64,000 bases of DNA from contig MBRE01000057.1 in assembly GCA_001698425.1 (NCBI GenBank), positions 1 to 64,000 of the forward strand, given 5' to 3'. Position 1 is the stretch's first letter. The number at the start of each line of letters is the position of its first letter. The notes below the pieces were generated by a model that did no database searches, was not told where the DNA came from, and worked only from the letters and a program-made list of their open reading frames with translations. The stretch is from Oscillatoriales cyanobacterium USR001. GTDB taxonomy: Bacteria > Cyanobacteriota > Cyanobacteriia > Cyanobacteriales > Microcoleaceae. This document shows, one piece after another, positions 28,901 to 36,841 of the stretch. The position numbers and the translations under genes are program-made.

Positions 28901-30390
28901 ATGACGTTAAATGTAGCTTCTTGCTCGGTTTTTTGGGTGTAAGTTTCGTCATAAATTAGTTGCCATTGTTCGACAAGTTCATCATCGGAAGCACCCCCTT
29001 CTAAGTCTTCAATTTTGTATTCTTGATTTCCTACTACATAGCCAACTAAACGCTTATCTCCGGGGTGATCTTCGCGGGCAATTACTACACCTTGCTGCAC
29101 GGCGGGATGTTGCAGCAAAACGGTTTCAATTTCGCCTAATTCGATGCGATAACCACGAATTTTGACTTGGTTATCAATGCGACCAATATACTCAATATTA
29201 CCGTCGGGTAAGTAACGAGCTAAGTCTCCAGTTTTATACAATTTTGCGTCTGGGGAGTCGCTGAAAGGATTAGGAATAAATCTCTCGGAGGTTAAGTCGG
29301 GACGGTTAAAATATCCCCTGGCTAAGCCTACACCACCGGTGTAAAGTTCCCCAGCTACGCCAACGGGAACCTGTTGTAATTGTTCGTCTAGGAGATAAAC
29401 TTCTGTTTGAGAAAGTGGTAAACCAATGGGGATGGATGTGCCGATTTGCGAGGCATCGCTGGCGCAAAAATAGCAGGTGTAGGTGGTGTTTTCTGTGGGG
29501 CCGTAGCCATTAATTACTCGGCTACCTTTGATGGTTTGTAATACTTTTTTGGTATGAGGGGCAGATAAGGCTTCACCTGCTGGTAAAAATTGCCGAATAT
29601 TCTGCAATCCTTCGATGTGTTCGTCTACCATCAAATGAAACAAGCCTGTGGAAATGGAGAGGGTAGTAATGTGATTTTTTTGAATGATTTGCCCTAATTC
29701 TTGTAGCGATAATTTGTAGGGGGGCATGACTACTAATCTGCCACCATTGAGTAAGCTTCCCCAAATTTCAAAGGTGGAAAGATCGAAGGATATGGAGGTG
29801 ATTTGGAGGATGATTTCTTCTGGTCCTAAGTTGATATAGTTAGGGTTTTTAACTAATCTAATTACGCCGCGATGGGGGATACATACACCTTTGGGTTTAC
29901 CGGTGGAACCGGAGGTGTACATGACGTAAATTAAGTTTTCCGGGGTAATATTTTGCTGGGGATTTTCTCGGCTTTCTTGAGCAATTTCTGGCCAATTACT
30001 ATCTAAGCAAACTAAACGGGCTTTGTGTTCGGGTATGGATTCAATTAAGTGTTCTTGGGTGACTAATACTGGTACTGATGCGTCTTCTAGCATGAATGCT
30101 AGGCGTGTTTTGGGATAGGTAGGATCGAGGGGAACATAAGCGCCGCCGGCTTTGATAATTCCTAACATTCCTATTACCATTTCTAGGGAACGTTCAACGC
30201 AGAGTCCGACGAGGACTTCTGGCCCTACTCCTTGTTTAATTAGATGATGCGCTAATTGGTTGGCGCGGTTATTTAGTTCTCGGTAAGTAAGTTGTTTATT
30301 TTCAAATACAACGGCAATAGTATCAGGTATTGTTTCAACTAAGTCTTCAAAAATTTGATGAATAGAAGTTGTTTGGGAATTATTTAGCAT
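25972..30390 (-). CDS. Single-module NRPS: A - methyltransferase - PCP - C
   Basis: A 1472-residue nonribosomal peptide synthetase. Adenylation domain about 10-450: A3 YTSGSTGKPKG near 158-169, A5 NGYGPTE, A7 YKTGDL, A8 near 407. A methyltransferase inserted between A8 and A10 (motif VLEVGCGTGLL near 530-540) is the usual place for amino-acid N-methylation. A10 NGKVDRKAL is near 912. The carrier site LGGHSLL has Ser near 970. The C-terminal condensation domain (about 1025-1460) has an intact HHIISDG near 1161-1168. There is no thioesterase and no upstream C. My manual specificity reading (D, L, F, S, L, A, G, T, Y) suggests no residue I can name. It is last in a minus-strand operon with hydroxylase, methyltransferase-like and sulfotransferase genes. 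Confidence 0.95.
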   Translation of the reverse strand: MLNNSQTTSIHQIFEDLVETIPDTIAVVFENKQLTYRELNNRANQLAHHLIKQGVGPEVLVGLCVERSLEMVIGMLGIIKAGGAYVPLDPTYPKTRLAFMLEDASVPVLVTQEHLIESIPEHKARLVCLDSNWPEIAQESRENPQQNITPENLIYVMYTSGSTGKPKGVCIPHRGVIRLVKNPNYINLGPEEIILQITSISFDLSTFEIWGSLLNGGRLVVMPPYKLSLQELGQIIQKNHITTLSISTGLFHLMVDEHIEGLQNIRQFLPAGEALSAPHTKKVLQTIKGSRVINGYGPTENTTYTCYFCASDASQIGTSIPIGLPLSQTEVYLLDEQLQQVPVGVAGELYTGGVGLARGYFNRPDLTSERFIPNPFSDSPDAKLYKTGDLARYLPDGNIEYIGRIDNQVKIRGYRIELGEIETVLLQHPAVQQGVVIAREDHPGDKRLVGYVVGNQEYKIEDLEGGASDDELVEQWQLIYDETYTQKTEQEATFNVIGWNSSYTGKPIPEEQMREWVGNVLERLRNLQPKRVLEVGCGTGLLMFAIAPECTEYFGTDFSKEVIVYLEKQLETLEPKLPQVKLAHRTADNFEGIAPGSFDTVILNGVAQHFPSIDYLLRFFEGAINSVSEGGHIFVGDGRSLPLLEAYQTSVALFQSPDSLSKTQLRQRVQQRMAGEEELVIDPAFYIALKRHFPRITHVKLHPRPGHAHNELTRFRYDATIQVGGEVPATKEIQWLDWQEQQLTIAKVRQLLTDSQPELVGLKCVPNARVFTEFKTIDWLASNDGPETVGEWRGILSELLKDPGIDPQDLWNLSNDLPYQVEISWYRPNINGYYDVVLQKKSATETPLFQLWADVDSEHQSKAWSDYTSRPLQEKFTRQVIAEIRTYLEEQLPDYMVPSAIVMLDTLPLTPNGKVDRKALPAPDQNQLDLKEAYVPPRTPIEQVLAAMWAEVLGVERVGIYDNFFQLGGHSLLAIQLIGRVREAFQVEIALFALFEAPTVAGLAQTIESLKMGAEGLQIPPVERVSRSGNLPASFPQQMMWSRFQLSPQSPQLNIPVTVHFKGALNVEALEQSINELINRHEIWRTTFTVVDGKVCQIIHPTLTLKIPIIDLQNLPQTERETEALRLATLEARQPFDLTCLPMLRGTLMQLAEDDYRLFLNLHHIISDGFTIYTVFLKELMAVYEAFSNNQPSPLPEMAFQYLDYSAWQQELLQGDFLKSLLDYWQGELTGVEPLKLPIDHPRQETRTFKSARQYVNFSKRLTDKLKALSRKEGVTLFMTLLTAYQAVLYNYSRQENILVASFTADVNRQEFQGLLGCFVNTLLLRTDFTGNPTFKTLLQRVRKVTLGAYSHQDLPFFKLMTELKPNIFAGADRAFQAVFVLEPADVEHYNQWSMSWTEVDNGEAIRDLSLELQETQDGIGGLLVYSTELFEVTTIQQIVEHLEILLEAIVTNPNQTLDDLIVHLSQPVPTP

Positions 30391-30446
30391 TTATTTCTCC
30401 TGATTTTTTACTCGTTGTTTTTATTGATGGTTGACATTGTTCTATA

Positions 30447-30548
30447 GGAATAGAAATTAAATAATTAGCTTGTTTGTAGTAAGCGCAAAGAGTGCGCTAA
30501 AGCGCTTACTACGAACCAAATCATCAAGTTATTTAATTTTCATTCCTT
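30447..30548. repeat. ~100-bp hairpin element (GTAGTAAGCGC family), copy B
   Basis: It fills most of the gap between the hydroxylase and NRPS genes. Ends GGAATAGAAATTAAATAA and TTATTTAATTTTCATTCC are near-perfect inverted repeats, and the core GTAGTAAGCGC/GCGCTTACTAC is shared with copy A at 10482-10580. Confidence 0.85.
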
Positions 30549-30566
30549 AGTAACTTAAGTTAGTGC

Positions 30567-31280
30567 CTAATTAGCGATCGCGGTTTCCTGTTCGGTCATA
30601 GTTTCATTTAGTTCGCGATCGTAGTAGTAGATTCCTGATTTAAGAATCTCCTGTTCTAACTCTTGGGCATTAGCTTCAGGATCGGCAACTTTAATTTCAT
30701 TCATCGGGCGATCGTAGTAAGTAAATAGTAGGTGAATGCGATCGGTATCTCCACCATTAATCGTACCATGAATATCAATGTTATCGATTTCGTAAGCTTG
30801 TCCTACTTCAAAATGATACTTGCGATCGCCTACAAAAAATGGGGTTTCTGTATTAGTAGTGATGGGAATATGAATTTTGTGGGGATAGACATTTTCCAAT
30901 GCACTATCTTTGTGTTTTTTGATCTCAGCACCAGCTTTCAATTTTGCCAGCATTACTTTACCAATACAATCCTCTTTATAACCGTATTGGGCAACCACAC
31001 TTCTGATTACTGGTTCTAATTTGTGCTTCCATTCTGACCAAACTGGATACTCCAGAATATCAGGAAAAGCTTGATGAAAATCACTAACAAATCTGAACAC
31101 AATATGCTCAGTCGTTTTTTTGAATTCCCCAAATTTATTGGGTTTGATGTTATCATAGGTATCCCAATATTCTTGACTCAAGTTAATAATATCATCCTTA
31201 ATTGAGGAGATATCTACTGGGCCTAAAAACCTGACATCTTTGGTTTTGTTGGGGTTTTCTATAACTGCTGTCTTTGTCAT
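30567..31280 (-). CDS. Aspartyl/asparaginyl beta-hydroxylase-like dioxygenase
   Basis: A 237-residue protein like the PF05118 family of 2-oxoglutarate/Fe(II) oxygenases. The facial triad is visible as H123-x-D125 (KKHKDSALEN) and a distal H171 (DNIDIHGTIN), with R181 (DTDRIHLLF) as the likely 2-oxoglutarate anchor. Family members hydroxylate the beta-carbon of Asp/Asn side chains in proteins or of NRPS-bound or free amino acids. Its place between an NRPS and a sulfotransferase suggests it makes a hydroxyl on the aminoacyl product that could then be sulfated (inference). Confidence 0.85.
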   Translation of the reverse strand: MTKTAVIENPNKTKDVRFLGPVDISSIKDDIINLSQEYWDTYDNIKPNKFGEFKKTTEHIVFRFVSDFHQAFPDILEYPVWSEWKHKLEPVIRSVVAQYGYKEDCIGKVMLAKLKAGAEIKKHKDSALENVYPHKIHIPITTNTETPFFVGDRKYHFEVGQAYEIDNIDIHGTINGGDTDRIHLLFTYYDRPMNEIKVADPEANAQELEQEILKSGIYYYDRELNETMTEQETAIAN

Positions 31281-31362
31281 TTTTACTTTCCTTTTTTGAT
31301 GAATTTTACTGCTGATTAGAACGCTTACGCTGACACTTAAGACTACCCAGATGGTAGCACTA

Positions 31363-31387
31363 CAATCGGCATTTTAAATGCCGATTG
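31363..31387. promoter_or_regulatory. Perfect 25-nt palindrome between methyltransferase-like and hydroxylase genes
   Basis: CAATCGGCATTT-T-AAATGCCGATTG has 12-bp arms around a single base. In RNA it makes a tight hairpin inside the operon, so it may be an attenuator, an mRNA-stability element or a protein-binding palindrome. Confidence 0.5.
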
Positions 31388-31404
31388 ACAACCTAATTAC
31401 TTGA

Positions 31405-32274
31405 CTACTTAGTTTTAAACTCGTAGGTAAAGAAACTATGATTTTCGACTGGTTCCGGTGGCGCTAGTAACTTCTTACTAATTAGTTTAAAGCCACAAAG
31501 TTCCATTTCTTTTTCCAAAATCAGCGGAGACATTTTATGCTCGTGATTATTGTTGGTGATCAAATCTTCATAGGTTGCCCGTAGTTCTTCGATCGCCACT
31601 TTTAAACAATTCCTTTCCATCGCATAGTCTACCACATACTTGTACCACGTCCAAAGAGCTTGCTGCCGCAAACGCTCAATTTCTTTAGCAATTTGAGGAA
31701 TTTCTCCTCTTTCTTCAAAGGCGGCGACTGCTTGAGAATTTGTTAAGACATACCCTCCTGCTAGGTAAATTTGTTCTGCTTGCTGAATGTATTCCGCATA
31801 CTTACCCGTACAGTATTCCGGGCAAAATTCGTCACCCAAAATCAAAATACCCTCTGGTTTAATTAAGCGTTTGACATTTTCCAAATATGTCTTAGCCGCA
31901 TGGTGGTGAATTCCTTTGCTAATGAAAATGTCTATAGGTTCATTCCATTCTGACATTCTCTCAGTGAATACTTGAACAACGCTATCAGTAAAACGATTTT
32001 TTAGCCTCGCAATTGCTGGTGCAAATCTTTCGTGAACTATGAGTTCAATTTCTGGCACTGCGGCAATTAATTTGGCGGCAAATGCACCGATTCTACCATG
32101 TATAATAAAGACGCGGAGTTGTTGAGAAGATTGCTGAGCATAACCTTTTACTAACTCAATGATATAAGCTTCTTCTTCAACGATTTGAGGATGTCCGATC
32201 CGCACTTCTTCTAAATAGTCTAAATCGACTTCTTCCTCTACAGCACCCTTCGAGTGCAAGGGGGTAAAAACCAT
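31405..32274 (-). CDS. Methyltransferase-like (Rossmann) protein
   Basis: A 289-residue protein resembling class I SAM-dependent methyltransferases. LRVFIIHGRIGAFAAKLIAAVP lies where the SAM loop would be, though a canonical GxGxG is not seen. Acidic ELIVHERFAPAI matches the ribose-binding strand. IDIFISKGIHHHAAKTYLENVKRLIKPEGILILGDE fits motifs IV-VI. The C-terminal third is helical and ends SFFTYEFKTK. The degenerate glycine loop leaves activity uncertain. It lies 9 bp downstream of the sulfotransferase, clearly in one operon, and probably tailors the NRPS product. Confidence 0.65.
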   Translation of the reverse strand: MVFTPLHSKGAVEEEVDLDYLEEVRIGHPQIVEEEAYIIELVKGYAQQSSQQLRVFIIHGRIGAFAAKLIAAVPEIELIVHERFAPAIARLKNRFTDSVVQVFTERMSEWNEPIDIFISKGIHHHAAKTYLENVKRLIKPEGILILGDEFCPEYCTGKYAEYIQQAEQIYLAGGYVLTNSQAVAAFEERGEIPQIAKEIERLRQQALWTWYKYVVDYAMERNCLKVAIEELRATYEDLITNNNHEHKMSPLILEKEMELCGFKLISKKLLAPPEPVENHSFFTYEFKTK

Positions 32275-32283
32275 GATCGTCTC

Positions 32284-33234
32284 CTATTGTATGGTAAACT
32301 CAAAATCAAGACCAGTCCCATTCATCCGGGATGCGTAAAGTTGATTAAATTCTGCTAGTTGTTCATGGGAAAAATGATTTTGCCAGTCGCCAACTATGCC
32401 TTTACGCATAAAGTTAAAGTCACTTTCCTTTTTGTAAATTTGATGGCGATACCTGTCATAGTTAGTGTTTTTGTTGGCTTTCATGGCTGAAAAGCTACAT
32501 TCCTCTGAAACTCTTTCGGCTTCCTGTCTGGATAAACTATAGCCAAGAAACTCAGCTATTTTAGTTATATACTCCACAGGGGCTTTTTTCAAGTCTTCAT
32601 ACTTGAGGAAAAGTACGTTTTCATCATTTCTGTGCGCCCACCATTCTAAAACATGATCGAAGTATGAACCATAAGGGACATCTCCTTTCATAAAGTATCC
32701 CAGAAATTCGTCCCAAGTTCCATCCCAGTCAAGTTTTTCTAGGACGCGCATATAGTGAAACATGGAAACAGCCACATCCCTCGGATTTCTGGCGTTATAG
32801 ATGTATTTCAAGTTTTGTTGGCTATTTTTGGGTGTCAGGGAGTATGGCAAATGCGTCACCATATGGCGCGGTGATGGATATGCGGCTAAGTGTTGGAAGT
32901 TGGCTGCTTCCAAGCATGGTACTGTCCCCCCTAAAACATCTTCTTCTGTCAGTCCTTCTGGCATAGTTGGTTTGGCAATTTCTCTAATGATTTGCGCTAA
33001 CCAGGTTGTGGCTGATTTCATGTAAGTGACGACATAAACATCACCATCTCGCGTGGGAAATTCTGCGAGTAGATTCATTCTTTCTTCGGTCATGTATGGT
33101 AACAAAACCAGACCATTAAAACGAGAATGTCTGAATTTAATTTCTTCGGTTTTTTGACCCCAGACTTTTCCGTGTATGGTTTCATTCTTGCTTTCCAGGT
33201 TGATTTCAGTTTTAACTAATGCTTGAGTCATCAT
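32284..33234 (-). CDS. PAPS-dependent sulfotransferase (cytosolic SULT type)
   Basis: A 316-residue sulfotransferase of the Sulfotransfer_1 family. The 5'-phosphosulfate loop is TYMKSATTWLAQII (K73). The likely catalytic His is H128 in VTHLPYSL. The 3'-phosphate motif is NARNPRDVAVSMFHY (R149 and S157). The C-terminal RKGIVGDWQNHF (near 271-282) closes the PAPS site. It transfers sulfate from PAPS to a hydroxyl or amine of a small molecule. First gene of the minus-strand operon, and its product likely acts on the NRPS-derived metabolite. Confidence 0.93.
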   Translation of the reverse strand: MMTQALVKTEINLESKNETIHGKVWGQKTEEIKFRHSRFNGLVLLPYMTEERMNLLAEFPTRDGDVYVVTYMKSATTWLAQIIREIAKPTMPEGLTEEDVLGGTVPCLEAANFQHLAAYPSPRHMVTHLPYSLTPKNSQQNLKYIYNARNPRDVAVSMFHYMRVLEKLDWDGTWDEFLGYFMKGDVPYGSYFDHVLEWWAHRNDENVLFLKYEDLKKAPVEYITKIAEFLGYSLSRQEAERVSEECSFSAMKANKNTNYDRYRHQIYKKESDFNFMRKGIVGDWQNHFSHEQLAEFNQLYASRMNGTGLDFEFTIQ

Positions 33235-33874
33235 GATCGTTGCCGATAATTGAATAGGTTTGTGGAATACAAAAAGCTCTGATAAATTGGCATTAACGCC
33301 TTATCATCAAGCCCCAAAATTAGTAAACATATCCTTCTCTGACTATCAATACAGATAGTAAGTTAAGGAGATACCATCTCATTAAAGTTGCCTGACATCG
33401 TTATTTATTGTTGCTTTGGTGATGTCAGGGATATCCTAATCGATCGAGCGTTCGATAGTCAATAGTTTTGCTCGATCTAATTGTTTAGTTAAATTAACTA
33501 CCTGTTTTGATTAAGTAGTCGTCAATAGCAAACAGATTGACAATATCATAATGACCGTTGCATTGAAAAAAATGGTATAATTTTATACTTAAATCGCGAG
33601 TTGAGATGTTTTCAGTATGAAAGCGACTTTACTGGATACTACTTGGTGTTAGCGATCGCATCTCTTGATTTGGGATAATTTTGAATAATCCTCAAAATTG
33701 CGTATAATTAACTGAGTTAAAATCAACCTTAATACAAGCAAGACTCCCAGGATACTAAAATCCTTAATTTAAACAAGAGTGTGACGGATATCACTTATGG
33801 TGCTAGTCAGAGATCACGCCCTGGGTGAAGTATTTGACTGAGAATTTTAGATATACGGAGTTCTCCTAACTAAT
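33235..33874. other. 640-bp divergent regulatory region upstream of the sulfotransferase operon
   Basis: It contains a short inverted repeat ACTATC-AATACA-GATAGT (33343-33360) close to the operon start, AT-rich tracts with several TATAAT-like boxes, and the candidate promoter at 33681-33708 for the small gene. No open frame of note. Confidence 0.5.
33681..33708 (+). promoter_or_regulatory. Candidate sigma70-type promoter for the 64-residue protein gene
   Basis: TTGAAT (33681-33686), a 16-bp spacer, then TATAAT (33703-33708), about 165 bp before the ATG at 33875. Assigned by eye. Confidence 0.4.
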
Positions 33875-34069
33875 ATGCAAGCAACTCATATTATTCGTAA
33901 ACTTGTAGAAAAAGCTCTCTACATTAAGCGGTTGACCCCTGAGATCGAAAATCAGATCAACTGCGAATTGACTAGAGTAGGTTACATTTCTGATGTTGAC
34001 TTCGAGGCCTTAGAGTTACTAATGGATGAGATGGATGCTGGTAGGATTCAACTTGTCTCTAACTCATAA
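33875..34069 (+). CDS. Small conserved-looking protein, 64 residues
   Basis: Starts MQATHIIRKLVEKALYIKRL, mostly helical and acidic towards the C-terminus (FEALELLMDEMDAGRIQLVSNS). It has a spaced ribosome site (CGGAGTTCTCC) and a good upstream promoter candidate, which favour a real gene. It resembles small cyanobacterial proteins of unknown role, but I cannot name a family. It precedes the aminotransferase gene by about 190 bp. Confidence 0.65.
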   Translation: MQATHIIRKLVEKALYIKRLTPEIENQINCELTRVGYISDVDFEALELLMDEMDAGRIQLVSNS

Positions 34070-34260
34070 GGTCGGGTGAATTGGCAAATGGCAAACGGAG
34101 TAAAATGATACAGAATAATATTATCCTCTGGATGATCTTTTCTGTGTTCTGCGGACTTAACGCGGTTTGGGAAGTCCTTTTTTGAGTAAAAAAACTTACC
34201 TTGGCAGTAAACTGGTGTAGGAGTGCTTTACAATCAACTATTCCTGTTACTTTAACCGTC

Positions 34261-35433
34261 ATGCAGTTTGCCAAGCGTTTAGAAAAAATACCGCCTTATT
34301 TGTTTGCTGAGATCGATCGCAAGCGTGATGAGCTTGTCGCCAAAGGGGTTGATATCATTAATATGGGAGTTGGCGATCCTGATAAGCCTACCCCAGATCG
34401 TATTATTCAGGCAATGCACGAAGCGATCGCCGATCCTGCTACTCATAATTATCCTCCCTACCAAGGTACGAAAGAGTACAGACAAGCGGTGGTAGCTTGG
34501 ATGGAGAGACGGTTTGGAGTCAAAGACTTAAATCCTGATACGGAAGCAGTTTCTTCTATTGGTTCTAAGGAGTCTATTCACAACACTTTTTTAGCTTTTG
34601 TGGAGCCGGGAGATTATACGCTGATTTCTGACCCTGGATATCCAGTATATCGCACATCGACGATTTTTGCTGGGGGCGAACCTTATCCGATGGCTTTAAA
34701 GGTAGAAAATCGGTTTTTACCAGATTTGAGTACGATTCCAGAAGAAGTCGCACAAAAAGCTAAGTTAATGTGGATTAATTATCCTAACAATCCGACGGGT
34801 GCGATCGCGACTTTAGAAGATTTTGAGAAGTTAGTTACATACTGTAAAAAGTACGATATTTTGCTTTGCCACGACCACGCTTATTCGGAGATGGCTTACG
34901 ATGGTTACAAGCCACCTAGCGTGTTAGAAATTCCCGGCGCAAAAGATATCGCCATTGAATTTCATAGCCTTTCAAAATCTTACAACATGACTGGCTGGCG
35001 GGTGGGTTTTGTGGTAGGAAATGCCAAGGGAATTAAGGGGTTAGGTCAAGTGAAAACTAACGTAGATTCGGGGGTTTTCAAGGCAATTCAACGCGCCGCG
35101 ATCGCCGCTTATTCTACCACAGAGGAAGAGTTGCAAGCCGTGATGTCCGTCTATCAAACCCGCCGGGATATTATTGTCAAAGGCTTGCAATCTTTAGGTT
35201 GGCCAATTGAGCCACCGAAGGCTACACTTTATGTATGGGCCGCAGTACCGCAGGGTTATACTTCCACTGAATTTGTCAGTTTGTTGTTAGAAAAATGTGG
35301 GATTATTGTACCGCCGGGAAATGGTTATGGTGCGGCCGGTGAAGGATTTTTCCGCATTGCTTTGACTGTCGCTGATGAGCGGATGTATGAAGCAATTGAG
35401 CGGATGAAAGCAGCAGGAATTAGCTATTCCTAG
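34261..35433 (+). CDS. dapL: LL-diaminopimelate aminotransferase-like class I/II aminotransferase
   Basis: A 390-residue PLP-dependent fold-type I aminotransferase. The start at 34261 (MQFAKRLEKIPPYLFAEID) is standard for the family, and an upstream in-frame codon at 34201 adds an unlikely leader. The PLP lysine lies in SLSKSYNMTGWRVGF. INYPNNPTGA, DHAYSEMAYDG and FFRIALTVADER are the other landmarks. DapL makes LL-diaminopimelate from tetrahydrodipicolinate in lysine and peptidoglycan synthesis. Other aspartate-type aminotransferases are hard to exclude by eye. Confidence 0.82.
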   Translation: MQFAKRLEKIPPYLFAEIDRKRDELVAKGVDIINMGVGDPDKPTPDRIIQAMHEAIADPATHNYPPYQGTKEYRQAVVAWMERRFGVKDLNPDTEAVSSIGSKESIHNTFLAFVEPGDYTLISDPGYPVYRTSTIFAGGEPYPMALKVENRFLPDLSTIPEEVAQKAKLMWINYPNNPTGAIATLEDFEKLVTYCKKYDILLCHDHAYSEMAYDGYKPPSVLEIPGAKDIAIEFHSLSKSYNMTGWRVGFVVGNAKGIKGLGQVKTNVDSGVFKAIQRAAIAAYSTTEEELQAVMSVYQTRRDIIVKGLQSLGWPIEPPKATLYVWAAVPQGYTSTEFVSLLLEKCGIIVPPGNGYGAAGEGFFRIALTVADERMYEAIERMKAAGISYS

Positions 35434-35490
35434 TTAAGCTATAGTCAAGGGTAAAAAACCCGCCCCCACCCCGCGACAAGTCCTTCTGAA

Positions 35491-35549
35491 AGGGCGGGTT
35501 TTCTGGATTTATCGGTTATATTGATAGATGTTGGTGAACCCGCCCCTAC
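35491..35549. repeat. Palindromic repeat, GGGCGGGTT family, copy 2
   Basis: AGGGCGGGTT (35491-35500) and GGTGAACCCGCCCCTAC (35533-35549). A further CCCGCCCC lies just left at 35459. Same family as 2908-2968. It lies between dapL and the kinase gene. Confidence 0.7.
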
Positions 35550-35621
35550 AACAATCATGTCTAATTAACCTCATTTCTTGCACCATAGTTAACACTCTCA
35601 AACTATCTCAAATAAAAGTTT

Positions 35622-36632
35622 ATGACAGACACTCAAAGTTCGACAGTTGATGTATTTGGCGTGGGTAATGCTTTAGTTGATATTTTAGCATTTGTTCCCG
35701 ATGATTTCGTGGCAAAACATGGTTTAAATCGGGGGGCGATGACGTTGATGGATGCGGAAAGACAGGGGGGAATTTTGCACGATTTAGAGCATATTTCTCT
35801 GGTGATGCGATCGGGGGGATCGGCCGCAAATACGATGATTGCTGTGGCTCAGAGTGGCGGTAGTTGCTACTATTCTGGTAAGGTCGCTCAAGATACTAAT
35901 GGTGAATTTTACCGACAAGATTTAGTAGCGGCGGGGATTGAATTTGATGTGCATCCTGCGCCGGAAATGAGTGGGCCAACTGGTACTTGTGTGGTGTTGA
36001 CAACTCCTGATGCGGAGCGTACAATGTGTACTCATTTGGGTGTTTCTACAAATTTGAGTGCTACTGATATTGATTTAGATCGTTTGAGTCGTTGTCAGTA
36101 TAGTTATGTGGAGGGTTATCTCTGGAATGGTGAGGATACTCGCCAAGCTAGTGTGGCGACGATGGAGCATTCCAAGCGTCAGGGTGTGAAGGTGGCTTTT
36201 ACTTTTTCTGATGCTTTTTTAGTGGATATTTTTGCTGATGATTTCCGCAATATGATTAGGAATTATTGCGATGTAGTTTTCTGCAATGCTGATGAGGTGC
36301 GCCGCTTTTTTGGAGAGGAATCTTTGCCAGTTTGTGCTGAGAAGTTGGGTGAGTTGGTGGATTTGGCTTTTATTACTGATGGTGCGAATGGTTGTTTGGT
36401 GGTGGAGAATAAACTGGTGGTTGAGGTGTCGGGTTTTCCGGTAAAGGCGATCGATACTGTGGGTGCGGGTGATGCTTTTGCTGGTGGGGTTTTGTTTGGA
36501 CTTACTAATAATTTAAGTGCTCATAATGCGGCTCGTTGGGGGAATTATTTGGCCTCTCGCGTGGTGACTATTCAGGGGCCGCGTTTGGAGGGTTTTCAGG
36601 GGGATAAGTTGGGGGAGGTTATTGGTAGTTAG
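35622..36632 (+). CDS. PfkB-family carbohydrate/adenosine kinase
   Basis: A 336-residue ribokinase-fold kinase. The N-terminal GNALVDILAFV, the glycine-rich GGSAANTMIAVAQSGG and the C-terminal PfkB signature DTVGAGDAFAGGVLFG near residues 275-290 (catalytic Asp in AGD) are intact. Members phosphorylate sugars or nucleosides, and cyanobacterial homologues are often labelled adenosine kinase or sugar kinase. The substrate is not settled from sequence. Confidence 0.9.
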   Translation: MTDTQSSTVDVFGVGNALVDILAFVPDDFVAKHGLNRGAMTLMDAERQGGILHDLEHISLVMRSGGSAANTMIAVAQSGGSCYYSGKVAQDTNGEFYRQDLVAAGIEFDVHPAPEMSGPTGTCVVLTTPDAERTMCTHLGVSTNLSATDIDLDRLSRCQYSYVEGYLWNGEDTRQASVATMEHSKRQGVKVAFTFSDAFLVDIFADDFRNMIRNYCDVVFCNADEVRRFFGEESLPVCAEKLGELVDLAFITDGANGCLVVENKLVVEVSGFPVKAIDTVGAGDAFAGGVLFGLTNNLSAHNAARWGNYLASRVVTIQGPRLEGFQGDKLGEVIGS

Positions 36633-36652
36633 GGGTGGGGTTTGTAGTTTTA

Positions 36653-36746
36653 ATTACAGTGGATTGTAATTTGATGAGGTACAGTTTAAGGTAGGATTTT
36701 TTATTGATTCATCTTCTTGTACCTATACGGTTACAATCCGCTGTAT
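36653..36746. repeat. Hairpin element with GAGGTACA/TGTACCT arms, copy 2
   Basis: Outer arms ATTACAGTGGATTGTAA and TTACAATCCGCTGTAT, inner arms GAGGTACA and TGTACCT. Same inner arms as 18098-18239. Confidence 0.65.
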
Positions 36747-36841
36747 TGATGTTAGCGGCTAAGACTCGGCAGAAAAAAAAGGTAGATAATACAATTATGG
36801 AGCAAAGTTTGGCAATAAAATACCAGCGAGGGATTAATTAT

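Noticed and set aside
36704..36841. Upstream extension of the 69-residue protein to 115 residues
   Set aside because: The extra N-terminal part is encoded by a hairpin repeat arm and an A-rich tract. The ATG at 36842 is a better start.
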